A stretch of DNA of 37,449 bases, taken from a virus. The stretch's first letter is position 1. Each line of letters begins with the position of its first letter. Shown here in pieces: positions 28,888 through 36,558 of the stretch. The position numbers were made by a program, and so were the translations under genes. A model generated the notes under the pieces. The model had not been told where the DNA came from. It saw only the letters and a list, made by a program, of their open reading frames with translations, and did no database searches. The DNA lies in the IMG/VR virus record IMGVR_UViG_3300036832_001742, positions 1-37,449 of that record; one strand, written 5' to 3'.

Positions 28888-29583
28888 CTAAGCAACGAGA
28901 GTCCAGCCAGTTCCGCTGAAGTTGAAGTAAATATGACCGTTGGAAGAAAAACAGAATGAGGGAGCGTTGACATTGAACGTCGGCACACCACCGCCGTTGA
29001 ACATAAAAAACTGCATGGTGGATCTACCGGTGTCTCCGGGTACGGTCGTTTCTAGGGTTATGGAGCCACCCGTACCAGCACCCACACCCCCGGCAGGAGT
29101 GGATAGTAGGAGACTGACCTGCTCGAATCCGACCTGACGGGCTTGTAACTGAACGGTGTCCAGCCCTACCAAGGAGATATTGCCCGAACCGTTGGTACTA
29201 AGGGCACCGTTGACAACGAGGTTGGAGGCAATGGTTACCGTGGTGCCGGTGGAGGACATGGTGCTGCCATTGAGGTTGAAGGTGCCGTGGGTGGTGAGGT
29301 TACCGTTGACAATCCAGGCTCCACCTTGGGTAAGGGTGCCGGTCGGGTTGGACGAACCGGGACCGGATATGGAGGCGTACCCGCCGCCACCCCCACCCGA
29401 TGCGGCAATGGTGATGGTGGACCCCTGGCCGTTAGAGGGAGTGAGGGTTATGTTGGCGCCTGCTACGAGCTGTGTTATCGGAACAGTGTTAGCCCAGACT
29501 TCGATGGTCCGCATATCGGTGCCGTAGTCGGGCTGGTGGGCCTTGTTGTTGGTCTTGCGGGGAACAAACAAGTTTCTGGGCAT
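28888..29583 (-). CDS. Fibre/virion appendage protein, 231 aa
   Basis: Residues about 60-150 are Gly/Ser/Thr/Asn-rich beta repeats (ITIAASGGGGGGYASISGPG; GNLTTHGTFNLNGSTMSSTG; NLVVNGALSTNGSGNISLVG), as in beta-helical fibre shafts. The first 25 residues (PRNLFVPRKTNNKAHQPDYG) are a basic likely anchor. It overlaps the tail-hub gene's stop by one base. Probably a trimeric side or tail fibre. Confidence 0.65.
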   Translation of the reverse strand: MPRNLFVPRKTNNKAHQPDYGTDMRTIEVWANTVPITQLVAGANITLTPSNGQGSTITIAASGGGGGGYASISGPGSSNPTGTLTQGGAWIVNGNLTTHGTFNLNGSTMSSTGTTVTIASNLVVNGALSTNGSGNISLVGLDTVQLQARQVGFEQVSLLLSTPAGGVGAGTGGSITLETTVPGDTGRSTMQFFMFNGGGVPTFNVNAPSFCFSSNGHIYFNFSGTGWTLVA

Positions 29584-31259
29584 CAGTTGTTCACTCCTAC
29601 TGACGCTCTAACGGTGTAGCCGATGTCCAATGAGTGGATGATCGGGGCAGAGTTGGGGGACGTGTTGTTCGCCAGCAGTGCGATCACGATGTCGGTGGGC
29701 TGCCCCGCCGCCGTGCCCACGTTGAACCGGATCGTGGTGGGAGTCGTGCCGATGGTCTCGGTCGAGGTGGACTGGAAGAAGCCGGTGGTGGCCCGGACTG
29801 TCGCTGACCCGGTGTTGGTGGGGTCAGAGGCCCTGATGACGATCTGGCGGATGTCGATGACGCGGTCGGCGTCCTTTACGACGTGGATGGGGAGGGACTG
29901 CCACTGGTACGTCGAGGATGGGACGCGGTTGTCGAAGACCGAGTAGAAGTTGTCCGTGCCGACGAGGCGTAGGGGGCCGACCGCCATCTGGTTACCGTTG
30001 ACGGCGAGGGAGTACCAGAAGATCTCGCGCCCGGTGAGGGAACCGATGTTGGTACCGGCGCGTGGATAGAGCTGCCACCAGCCTCCGGTCGTGGTGTCAT
30101 AGACGATGTTATTGGAGAACATGACCCACTTCTGCCACTGGTAGCAGTAGAAGCCATAGTTGTTGGACTGGATGCGGCCTGTCTCGAGGTCGAAGAAGTT
30201 GTCGTCGATGTTGGCGCTGATCTTGTTGGCCGTGTTGCCCCCGTTCCACACCCACGCCCCGCGATCCTGGGAGCAGTAGACCAGGCCGATGGAGGTGGAC
30301 TCCGCCCGTCCCACGAAGTCGCCGGTGGACTGGATACCGGGCATGCGGATGATGGAGGAGGGGACGTTGATGTCGCCGTTGAGGACCACTGCTCCCCCGT
30401 ACTTCTTGACGAGGATGAGCTCTCCTACCGAGATCGTTCCCCAGGCCCCGTAGCCCCAGGGGATCTCGACGCCCATGAGGGTTTGCTGGTGGCCGAAGGT
30501 AGTGGATTCGGGCGGGTCGGTGTAGTTGAAGTTCTCGTTGGTGTTGACCCCGCCGCCTGTCGGCCAGGAATAGGTCTGCCCCGCCATGGTGATGACGCGG
30601 TTGCCGTAGGTGATCATCTGGCCCGTGACCGAGGGGGTGCCCGAGTTGAGGTCAGAACAGGCGAACGTGGTCGGGGCCGAGGGGTTGGGGTAGACCCACA
30701 GGTGGCCGCCGACTCCATTGCCGTCCGTGGCTACTGCGCCGGGGAAGACGAGGTAGGGGGGCGGGTTGGTCCCCCCCATGCGGGTAAAGGCGGGGTAGGG
30801 GGCCCCGAAGACACCGCCGCCGGTCGTCGGTGAGGACTGGGTCGGGCCCGCGATGCCGGTGGCCGTGTTGGTGGCCGGAACATAGGAGTACGCGTTGACG
30901 TAATGCGTGGTGCCGTTGTCGGACTCGAAGACGGCGACGATCTCGTACTGGTTGGCGTTGTTGAGGCCCGGTACGACGATGAACCCTGTCATGACCGAGT
31001 AGGACGCGCCGCCGGGCACGCCACCGAGGGAGGAGTAGGGGAGGCCAGAAGTTATGGCGGGGAGCGGGCCGAGGGCCCCACCGGTGATCGAGGAACAGGC
31101 AAACGTGGTGTCGATGTTGCAGGCACCGAGGGGAACGGTGGAGAGGGTCGGGTGTTCCGATGCGATGTTGGAGCCGTCGTAGCCGCCAGGCGAGAAGTCG
31201 TCGATATGCACCCATTGGAGGGGAGATTGCTTGGGCTGCCTCGGTGGGGGCTGTGCCAT
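29583..31259 (-). CDS. Tail hub/stabilisation protein, beta-propeller-like, 558 aa
   Basis: A long beta-rich protein with repeated blade-like elements (LWVYPNPSAPTTFACSDLNS; VIRIPG-like segments; GLVYCSQDRGAWVWNGGNTA). This resembles podovirus tail-hub/plug proteins (P22 gp10-like stabilisation proteins), which form the short tail beneath the adaptor. A basic Pro/Gln N-terminus (MAQPPPRQPKQSPLQWVHID) precedes DDFSPGGYDGSN. It overlaps the preceding gene by one base. Confidence 0.65.
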   Translation of the reverse strand: MAQPPPRQPKQSPLQWVHIDDFSPGGYDGSNIASEHPTLSTVPLGACNIDTTFACSSITGGALGPLPAITSGLPYSSLGGVPGGASYSVMTGFIVVPGLNNANQYEIVAVFESDNGTTHYVNAYSYVPATNTATGIAGPTQSSPTTGGGVFGAPYPAFTRMGGTNPPPYLVFPGAVATDGNGVGGHLWVYPNPSAPTTFACSDLNSGTPSVTGQMITYGNRVITMAGQTYSWPTGGGVNTNENFNYTDPPESTTFGHQQTLMGVEIPWGYGAWGTISVGELILVKKYGGAVVLNGDINVPSSIIRMPGIQSTGDFVGRAESTSIGLVYCSQDRGAWVWNGGNTANKISANIDDNFFDLETGRIQSNNYGFYCYQWQKWVMFSNNIVYDTTTGGWWQLYPRAGTNIGSLTGREIFWYSLAVNGNQMAVGPLRLVGTDNFYSVFDNRVPSSTYQWQSLPIHVVKDADRVIDIRQIVIRASDPTNTGSATVRATTGFFQSTSTETIGTTPTTIRFNVGTAAGQPTDIVIALLANNTSPNSAPIIHSLDIGYTVRASVGVNN

Positions 31260-31621
31260 CAGACCACCGGTAACCCGTCATCATCCATCCCCATCGTGGC
31301 CATGTTCTGGGGGGGTGTCGGAGGGGCTTGCCCTCCCGCGAGGAAGACCAAGAGGTCTCGGCACAGCACAAGGGCATTGATGCGCGCACGCACGGTGATG
31401 ATCTCGGACCCAGCGACCTGGTTGGCGTAGGCGGCGACCCGGTTCTTGGCCGCGGCAGAGGACTCGGGGGCACTGGCGTAGTCGTTGAGGAAGTCGCGGT
31501 GGTAGTCGGCGAGTGCCATGCCGAGAGACTCGTACTCGGCACTGAGGACGGCGCTGACGGTGACGAGCTCTTCTTTCAGTTCGTCCATTGTGAGGTTGGA
31601 GTAGGTCGAGACGTTGCGCAT
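31259..31621 (-). CDS. Small structural-region protein, 120 aa
   Basis: Helical protein with motifs NLTMDELKEELVTVSAVLSA and ANQVAGSEIITVRARINALV, ending in a Pro/Gly/Met/Asp tail (TPPQNMATMGMDDDGLPVV). It overlaps the tail-hub start by one base. Size and location suggest a head-completion or adaptor-associated protein; unrecognised. Confidence 0.55.
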   Translation of the reverse strand: MRNVSTYSNLTMDELKEELVTVSAVLSAEYESLGMALADYHRDFLNDYASAPESSAAAKNRVAAYANQVAGSEIITVRARINALVLCRDLLVFLAGGQAPPTPPQNMATMGMDDDGLPVV

Positions 31622-31633
31622 GGTCTGTATATG

Positions 31634-31700
31634 ACTCTGCCCTGCCCCCCTGTCGGAAGGAGAGGCAGGGCAGAGTGTGTACCCACGGTGTGAGACGTGG
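31634..31700 (-). other. Tandem RNA hairpins between head and tail genes
   Basis: In the 87-bp gap, ACTCTGCCCTGCC (31634-31646) pairs perfectly with GGCAGGGCAGAGT (31664-31676) as a 13-bp stem, and CCCACG/CGTGGG (31681-31700) forms a second hairpin. No U-run follows either, so an RNA processing/stability or partial-termination element separating capsid from tail expression is more likely than a plain terminator. Confidence 0.6.
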
Positions 31701-31708
31701 GCGATCTT

Positions 31709-32284
31709 CTAAATTCCTGGGTTGTCCTCGGGGATGGCACCGTCGTTGTCACCGTGGAGGGCCATGGAGTGCTGCGATGCCTTGAGCGCGTCGACCTGGT
31801 CCTGCAGGCTGGAGATGAGGGTGGCGACGTCTTCTGACTTCTGCGAGGACCGCTGGAAGCCGTACATGTGCTCGCACTCGGGGTCGAAGACGGGGGGGAT
31901 GATCTCGACGCCGGCGAGGGTGGTGATGACGACGTTGGGGACGACCGCGGCGATGGCCTCGACACCTTGTTCGTACACGCCGTAGTAGACCGACAGGCGG
32001 AGCAGCTCGTTGCCCCGGGTGGGGACCCGGTGGGTGCCCTGGCTGTCTTCGGCTTCGACGATCCTGTCCATCGCTGAGCGCGGGTCGCCGAAGTAGAGGG
32101 CGACCACGGCCCACGGCACGATGACCTTCTCGCCCGGTTCGCAGCGGTAGACGACGCGGTTGTAGCGGAGCAGGTCGGTCTTGTTGTCGCCGGTGGTCAG
32201 GCGGGTGTCGGAGTGGTTCTCTACGTAGTACTGGAGCCCGGTGTCCAGTATGACCTCGGAAGCGCGGGGCAGGATGGTGGTCAA
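31709..32284 (-). CDS. Head-associated protein, 191 aa (TTG start)
   Basis: TTG at 32284 is preceded by AGGAG at 6-nt spacing; the open frame further upstream to 32503 is a low-complexity shadow of the decoration-like gene. Sequence: ASEVILDTGLQYYVENHSDT, VVYRCEPGEKVIVPWAVVAL, FGDPRSAMDRIVEAEDSQGT, then helical LISSLQDQVDALKASQHSMA. Encoded just after MCP and decoration protein, so probably a head-completion protein. Confidence 0.6.
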   Translation of the reverse strand: MTTILPRASEVILDTGLQYYVENHSDTRLTTGDNKTDLLRYNRVVYRCEPGEKVIVPWAVVALYFGDPRSAMDRIVEAEDSQGTHRVPTRGNELLRLSVYYGVYEQGVEAIAAVVPNVVITTLAGVEIIPPVFDPECEHMYGFQRSSQKSEDVATLISSLQDQVDALKASQHSMALHGDNDGAIPEDNPGI

Positions 32285-32297
32285 GGGGGGCTCCTTT

Positions 32298-32756
32298 TTA
32301 CGTTCGACCGAGGTACATCGGCACGAGAGCCGTGCCCGCGGCGATGGTGACAGAGGAGAGAATGGTGCCCATCGTGAGGTTGTTGGTCGCGGTGGCTGAA
32401 TCCACGAAGGTGCCCGCGGTGGTTGCTCCGACATTGGCGAAGTGACCCGCGGTCGTGGTAGCGGCGAACAGGCCGAGGACAAAGCCGCGGGTGACAACCG
32501 CAACGGGGTAACCGACTGGGTAGCCGCCGGTCGGGGCGTTGACTACACAGCCGAGGATGTAGCCGTCTGCTGTGGTGGGGGACCGCTTGACGGTGGCCGG
32601 GCCGAGGGAGGGGGCAACGATGGCGATGAGGGACACGAGAGTTCCGTTGACTAGGGGTACCGTGTCGCCGTTGTTGTAGTACTCGACGACCTGACCACCA
32701 CCGGTGTAGGTCTCACCGAAGAGAGCGCCTGGGTTTGTGAGTAGGTCTACTGGCAT
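32298..32756 (-). CDS. Probable capsid decoration protein, 152 aa
   Basis: Small beta-rich, Gly/Ala/Thr-rich protein (GETYTGGGQVVEYYNNGDTV; GYPVGYPVAVVTRGFVLGLF), like capsid-stabilising DUF2190-type decoration proteins. It is encoded 12 bp after the major capsid gene, the usual position. Confidence 0.65.
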   Translation of the reverse strand: MPVDLLTNPGALFGETYTGGGQVVEYYNNGDTVPLVNGTLVSLIAIVAPSLGPATVKRSPTTADGYILGCVVNAPTGGYPVGYPVAVVTRGFVLGLFAATTTAGHFANVGATTAGTFVDSATATNNLTMGTILSSVTIAAGTALVPMYLGRT

Positions 32757-32768
32757 GGGAGGTCCTTT

Positions 32769-33737
32769 CTACGCCGCGATACTCGTGAATTTCCCTTGTC
32801 TTTGGATGTTGCCGAAGACGAGGTTGCCCGCCCACAAGAGCAGGGCCGTCATGGCGTCCTGGTTGACCGGGGTCATGAAGTCCTGGAGGTGGAAGTCGGC
32901 CCGGCTGGCGGTGACGATCTGGGCGTAGTCCTCGTTGATGAAAAAGATGTTGCCCTCCGACCCCGAGGTGGGGATGTGGGAGTCGACGAGCCAGGGGACG
33001 CCGTTGAAGAGCAGGTTCTCGAAACCCGCCTGGGCGAGCTGCATGTCCTTGCCGCCCGGCTGGACCGGGAACTGCTGGGGGGTGAGGTTCAGGTTCCAGT
33101 AGCGGTTGTAGTTGGCTTGGGTCGAGAAGATGACCGTCGGGGCCCGGCCGCCTTGGGTGCACGAACCGAAGAGGTTCTGGAGGGCGACCAGGGTCATGGT
33201 GGTGGTGGTCGAGTCGATCTGGGCGTTCCACCAGGTGTTGCCGCTGTGGGCGATGGCCCCGTACTGGCTGGCGATGGTGCCGTTGTCGACGACCTGGCGC
33301 ATACCGATGATGTCGTTGGCGTTCGCGCCGTCGGACCACAGGCCTCCACCGAGGTTGTCGGCCATGTCCATCTCGGCCTGCTTGAACTGGGTGGCGACGA
33401 AGTCCGCGATGGCGAGGGGACTGTCCGCGCGCAACAGAGTGAGACCGTCGACGGTGACCGGGGTGTAGTACTGGGCCCAGGGGAAGGCCGCGTTCTGGAT
33501 GGAGTCGGTGGGGGTGACGGTGAGGAGTTGGTAGCCCTGGTACGAACCGCCGGCCGACATGCGCGAGTACATGAGCGGTTGTTCGATCTGGGTGCCACCT
33601 TGTTGGGTGAACTTGTTGGCGTGGTACCAACGGAAGAACAAGGGGTTCGAGTTGTACACGTTGTCCACGATGCGCGGCATGATGAGGCGCCGGGAGAGCG
33701 CGGTGACGGTGTTGGTTCCGATTGGCGTGACCGCCAT
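32769..33737 (-). CDS. Major capsid protein, 322 aa
   Basis: Between scaffold and decoration genes. The sequence shows a typical HK97-fold MCP composition and length: RRLIMPRIVDNVYNSNPLFF at the N-terminus, FVATQFKQAEMDMADNLGGG (spine-helix-like), and a C-terminal stretch with PTVIFSTQANYNRYWNLNLT, NLLFNGVPWLVDSHIPTSGS and AMTALLLWAGNLVFGNIQRQ. Good SD (AAAAGGAG) before the ATG at 33737. Confidence 0.82.
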   Translation of the reverse strand: MAVTPIGTNTVTALSRRLIMPRIVDNVYNSNPLFFRWYHANKFTQQGGTQIEQPLMYSRMSAGGSYQGYQLLTVTPTDSIQNAAFPWAQYYTPVTVDGLTLLRADSPLAIADFVATQFKQAEMDMADNLGGGLWSDGANANDIIGMRQVVDNGTIASQYGAIAHSGNTWWNAQIDSTTTTMTLVALQNLFGSCTQGGRAPTVIFSTQANYNRYWNLNLTPQQFPVQPGGKDMQLAQAGFENLLFNGVPWLVDSHIPTSGSEGNIFFINEDYAQIVTASRADFHLQDFMTPVNQDAMTALLLWAGNLVFGNIQRQGKFTSIAA

Positions 33738-33748
33738 GTCTGCTCCTT

Positions 33749-34666
33749 TTAGTTGCCGTTGAATCCTTGTTCAGCAATCGCATTGGCAAGGGCGTTCACC
33801 ATGTCCTTGTCAGTGGAGTACTGGACGCGGTCTTCTGTCTTTGGGGCAGAACGGGGGGATCCTGATATCGAAGAGAGTCGTTGCTTGCGCGTGACCGAAC
33901 GCGCCTTTTGGCTGGGTACCGATGGGGAGTCACCACCAAGGCGCGGGCGCAGGTCGGCGTCGGCCCAGGCGGCCACCTCCATCGAACGCGTGAGGGCCTG
34001 TACCGGGGGGAGTTGTTCCATCATCGAGGGGATGAACGTGGTGGCTGCGTTGCGGACGGTCGCGATGTCGCCGTCGTCGAGCGCGGGGTAGCGGGAGCGG
34101 AAGTCAGAGAGGGCGACGTCCATGTCGGCCGCGGCCTGGCGTTGGAGCTGGTTCTGCTGGACCTGGTTCTGTTGGGCGACCCAGTTGGTCACTCGTTGTT
34201 CGTTGTCGAAGATGGCGCGTTGGGTGCTCTTGTGGGACTCCCACATGAAGCGGGCGGTGGGGTCGTCCAGGTCGAGGTAGTCCGGTGGTGTCGGATCCTC
34301 GTACTGCGGTGCGGGCGTGGGGGTCTGGGCTTGGGGAACAGAGGACTCGACGGGTGCTCGGGGTGCGACGGCCTCGGCCACCCGAGCAGCGGCGTCGGGG
34401 TTGTCGCGTAGGTAGCGGTCGAATTCGTAGAGTCGCTCGATGTCGGCCCGGGCGAACTGGTTGTCGCCGACGGTGATCGTGTCGGGTTGCTCGGGTGCCT
34501 CGGCCTCGAGCTCGAGTTCCTGCTGTGCAGGCTCTTCGCTTTCGTCATCGGTGGCCTCCTCCTTGTTGTCGACAGGAGGGTTCAACTCGGCGAGCCAGGC
34601 GTCGAGGTCTTCGCTCGAGACGGCGGGATCGACGCTCGGCTCGTCGGATTCGGGGAGCTCTGCCAT
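33749..34666 (-). CDS. Scaffolding protein, 305 aa
   Basis: Acidic N-terminus (DNKEEATDDESEEPAQQELE), Pro-rich middle, long helices with Gln-rich coiled coil (QQNQVQQNQLQRQAAADMDV) and a basic C-terminal part (SQKARSVTRKQRLSSISGSP) that would bind MCP: the canonical capsid scaffold layout, located directly before MCP. The ATG abuts the preceding stop codon. Confidence 0.8.
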   Translation of the reverse strand: MAELPESDEPSVDPAVSSEDLDAWLAELNPPVDNKEEATDDESEEPAQQELELEAEAPEQPDTITVGDNQFARADIERLYEFDRYLRDNPDAAARVAEAVAPRAPVESSVPQAQTPTPAPQYEDPTPPDYLDLDDPTARFMWESHKSTQRAIFDNEQRVTNWVAQQNQVQQNQLQRQAAADMDVALSDFRSRYPALDDGDIATVRNAATTFIPSMMEQLPPVQALTRSMEVAAWADADLRPRLGGDSPSVPSQKARSVTRKQRLSSISGSPRSAPKTEDRVQYSTDKDMVNALANAIAEQGFNGN

Positions 34667-35098
34667 CTACTTGCCGGCCACGTCGGCCAGGACGCGCCGC
34701 AGCTCGTCGGGGTTGGGGGAAAGGCCTTGGCTCATTCCGCCGGGGACGGGGCCTCCAGGGGCCGCCTGAGAGGGCATGGCCGAGTTTGGGGCTCCCCCCC
34801 CGGCCGGTCCAGCCGCTGGTGCCAGACCGGGAGGGGGTGCCCCCCCGCCCTCATCAGGGCCACCGGCTGGGGGTGAAGCTGGCACACCCCCGCCGGGAGC
34901 CCCAACGGGACCGGCTGCCCCACCGGGACCCGAAACCTGTCGCTTTTGATGCGTGGCGAGCGCGCCGATGAGCGCGAGGCCGAACTTGACGTCGGCATCG
35001 GGCGCGGCGAGGCCGGCGGCCAGGGCCTGTGATGCCGCGGAGAGCGCATCACGCCAGGTGGCCGGGGCGTCGCTGCTGGAGGATTTCGACGCCGCCAT
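34667..35098 (-). CDS. Gly/Pro/Ala-rich head-region protein, 143 aa
   Basis: The N-terminal 55 residues look folded (ATWRDALSAASQALAAGLAA; DVKFGLALIGALATHQKRQ), followed by a low-complexity Gly/Pro/Ala linker and a short helix at the end (NPDELRRVLADVAGK). Just before the scaffold. The linker is G/C-homopolymer-rich at DNA level and prone to sequencing indels. Function unknown. Confidence 0.55.
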   Translation of the reverse strand: MAASKSSSSDAPATWRDALSAASQALAAGLAAPDADVKFGLALIGALATHQKRQVSGPGGAAGPVGAPGGGVPASPPAGGPDEGGGAPPPGLAPAAGPAGGGAPNSAMPSQAAPGGPVPGGMSQGLSPNPDELRRVLADVAGK

Positions 35099-35104
35099 GG
35101 AGGG

Positions 35105-35254
35105 TCAGGGGCGCTCGTCGGAGGGCGGGGCCGGTGTCCGACGCTTCATGTTCACGTCAGAGCCGTAGCTGCCACTGTTGGTGTGACCCTGCATCTGGAC
35201 GTTGGTCTTGCCGGACTTGCCGGAGTAGTTGGATGCGGCACGTTGGTCAGGCAT
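35105..35254 (-). CDS. Small Gly/Ser-rich protein, 49 aa
   Basis: Starts MPDQRAASNYSGKSGKTNVQ, then MQGHTNSGSYGSDVNMKRRT. SD GGAGAC precedes ATG 35254, which overlaps the previous stop by 8 bp. Disordered and basic. Probably a minor structural or scaffolding accessory. Confidence 0.6.
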   Translation of the reverse strand: MPDQRAASNYSGKSGKTNVQMQGHTNSGSYGSDVNMKRRTPAPPSDERP

Positions 35255-35495
35255 TGGTTGTCTCCTCTTCTGGGGGTAGTTCTTCGTCTGGGGGTGGCTC
35301 GGCGGGAGGCTCCTCGGGTGGGGGTTCCTCTGTCTCCACCGTTACAGGCAGGACAGCCTCACCTTGGTCGGAGGCCACCCGGACCTCAGTCGGGGTGTAG
35401 CCGTCGGACTTCAAGGCGTTGACCGCGTCCTCGACGGCACTGGAGAAGTCAGGGTCATCGGCGCTGACCACGATGGTGATGACGTGTTGTGCCAT
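35247..35495 (-). CDS. Small acidic-tailed protein, 82 aa
   Basis: First half alpha/beta (HVITIVVSADDPDFSSAVED, then AVNALKSDGYTPTEVRVASD); second half Pro/Glu-rich (EPPPEEPPAEPPPDEELPPE). ATG 35495 has SD AAAGGATC. The upstream 125 bp are non-coding and structured. Function unknown; acidic tails of this kind are seen in head-assembly helpers. Confidence 0.6.
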   Translation of the reverse strand: MAQHVITIVVSADDPDFSSAVEDAVNALKSDGYTPTEVRVASDQGEAVLPVTVETEEPPPEEPPAEPPPDEELPPEEETTNA

Positions 35496-35523
35496 GTCGA
35501 TCCTTTCGGTTAGGGCCTAATCA

Positions 35524-35578
35524 TGGGCTCAGGCCGGGTTGGGGGAGATGGGGTATCTCGGGCCTCGACCTGAGCCCA
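35524..35578 (-). other. Branched RNA structure upstream of the head-assembly genes
   Basis: TGGGCTCAGG (35524-35533) and CCTGAGCCCA (35569-35578) form a perfect 10-bp outer stem enclosing an inner hairpin GAGAT/ATCTC (35545-35559). It lies in the only long gap (35496-35620) of this part of the late array and ends about 28 nt before the ATG at 35495: candidate processing, attenuation or translational-control element. Confidence 0.55.
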
Positions 35579-35620
35579 CGACTTGGACTTAACCCAGTTG
35601 GTGGTGGGAGTCCTCAGCGG

Positions 35621-35818
35621 TTACTTCCGCTTGCCGTGGCGTCCGCCGTGGCGCTTTCCTCGTCTTGCCATGCTCCCACCTCCCTTCGGCTTCCCTTGTT
35701 GCGATGGTGATTCCTTCTTGCCTGTTACCGACGACCTCCCATGCGACCAAGCTTCTGCGATCCTCGGTTCGTTGGCCCAGAGGTAACCGCGTTGGGCTTC
35801 GGACTTGAAGGGAGACAC
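35621..35818 (-). CDS. Small basic protein (FKSEAQRGYLW motif), 65 aa
   Basis: GTG 35818 directly follows the preceding TAA. FKSEAQRGYLWANEPRIAEA is a pattern found in many small phage and bacterial proteins of unknown function (compare PFxSExQRxxLxxxxPxIAxxW). The last 16 residues (MARRGKRHGGRHGKRK) are very basic and could also be an independent start. Nucleic-acid binding is likely. Confidence 0.65.
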   Translation of the reverse strand: MSPFKSEAQRGYLWANEPRIAEAWSHGRSSVTGKKESPSQQGKPKGGGSMARRGKRHGGRHGKRK

Positions 35819-35947
35819 TTACCGGTTGGCACCTCGATTCTTGACCCGGTGCATCTTGGGGTTGACGCCACGGCGGCCCCGCTTCATGCCCGAACCGTGG
35901 GTCTTGCCTCGTACGGGAAGATTGAAGCCATGATGCCGTCGAGCCAT
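35819..35947 (-). CDS. Arg/Lys-rich 42-aa protein
   Basis: ATG 35947 is preceded by GGAGGAAGTAA, where the SD lies in the last codons of the previous gene. The product (MARRHHGFNLPVRGKTHGSG, then MKRGRRGVNPKMHRVKNRGA) is strongly basic without obvious hydrophobic core. Could condense DNA or bind capsid RNA/DNA. Confidence 0.6.
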   Translation of the reverse strand: MARRHHGFNLPVRGKTHGSGMKRGRRGVNPKMHRVKNRGANR

Positions 35948-36037
35948 TTACTTCCTCCTTGGAGAACGTCGGACGTGACCACGCTTACCTCTACGGGATC
36001 CACTACCGGTCTTGAAGATGAGGGACTTGAACGCCAT
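35948..36037 (-). CDS. Arg/Lys-rich 29-aa protein
   Basis: ATG 36037 shares one base with the preceding TGA. It encodes MAFKSLIFKTGSGSRRGKRG, then HVRRSPRRK. The terminal AGG-AGG-AAG codons double as the SD of the next gene. Basic and protein-like in its start; too short for family assignment. Confidence 0.55.
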   Translation of the reverse strand: MAFKSLIFKTGSGSRRGKRGHVRRSPRRK

Positions 36038-36255
36038 CAGCAGGGTTCGCTCTCACCCTCGTCGACATCGGAGTAACGAGCGTAGACATCGTTGTGGATG
36101 CGCTTGGGGTGAGCGTTGCCGAACTTCAGCGAAGTGTCGTGACGGTCGTCGCGCGGGTCGGTGCCAATGGCGTAGGTGTCGGGCACCTTGTGGCCGTCCA
36201 TGGACGCGATGACTTCGGCTTCGTTGTCGGTTGCTGGCCCGGTGTATTCGGCCAT
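36037..36255 (-). CDS. Hypothetical acidic protein, 72 aa
   Basis: Sequence begins MAEYTGPATDNEAEVIASMD and contains NAHPKRIHNDVYARYSDVDE. Acidic, probably partly disordered. It starts 21 bp after the WhiB-like stop. No family recognised. Confidence 0.55.
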   Translation of the reverse strand: MAEYTGPATDNEAEVIASMDGHKVPDTYAIGTDPRDDRHDTSLKFGNAHPKRIHNDVYARYSDVDEGESEPC

Positions 36256-36276
36256 AGGGGCCGAGTGTGAGTGGGG

Positions 36277-36558
36277 CTAGGAAGCGTTTTCAAGCCGCAG
36301 GCGGGCACGGGCCCGGCGGATGCGCCGGCGTTGGTTGCGGGTGGTGCCGCCCCAGATGCCGTCGTCGATGTGGTGCTCGAGGGCGTAGTCGAGACAGGCG
36401 AGCTGTACCGGGCAGAAGTTGCAGATCTCCTTGGCCGGTTGGGCCAAGAGGTAGTGCCCATCCTCGGGGTAGAAGATGTCGGGGTCGTAGCCCTTGCAGT
36501 AGGCAGCGTCCATCCAGCGCTCTTGGGGAAGGAGAAGGAAGGGGGGCCGCGCTCTCAT
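36277..36558 (-). CDS. WhiB-family transcription factor, 93 aa
   Basis: Actinobacteria-specific Fe-S transcription factor. Four cluster Cys: AYC (21), CNFC (46, 49) and LAC (55), followed by the signature GIWGG turn (about 66-70) and a basic C-terminal DNA-binding tail (RNQRRRIRRARARLRL). ATG 36558 overlaps the HNH stop (ATGA). Phage WhiB proteins can redirect host sigma-factor output; here it lies inside the late structural array, so a late-gene or lysis-timing role is possible. Confidence 0.92.
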   Translation of the reverse strand: MRARPPFLLLPQERWMDAAYCKGYDPDIFYPEDGHYLLAQPAKEICNFCPVQLACLDYALEHHIDDGIWGGTTRNQRRRIRRARARLRLENAS

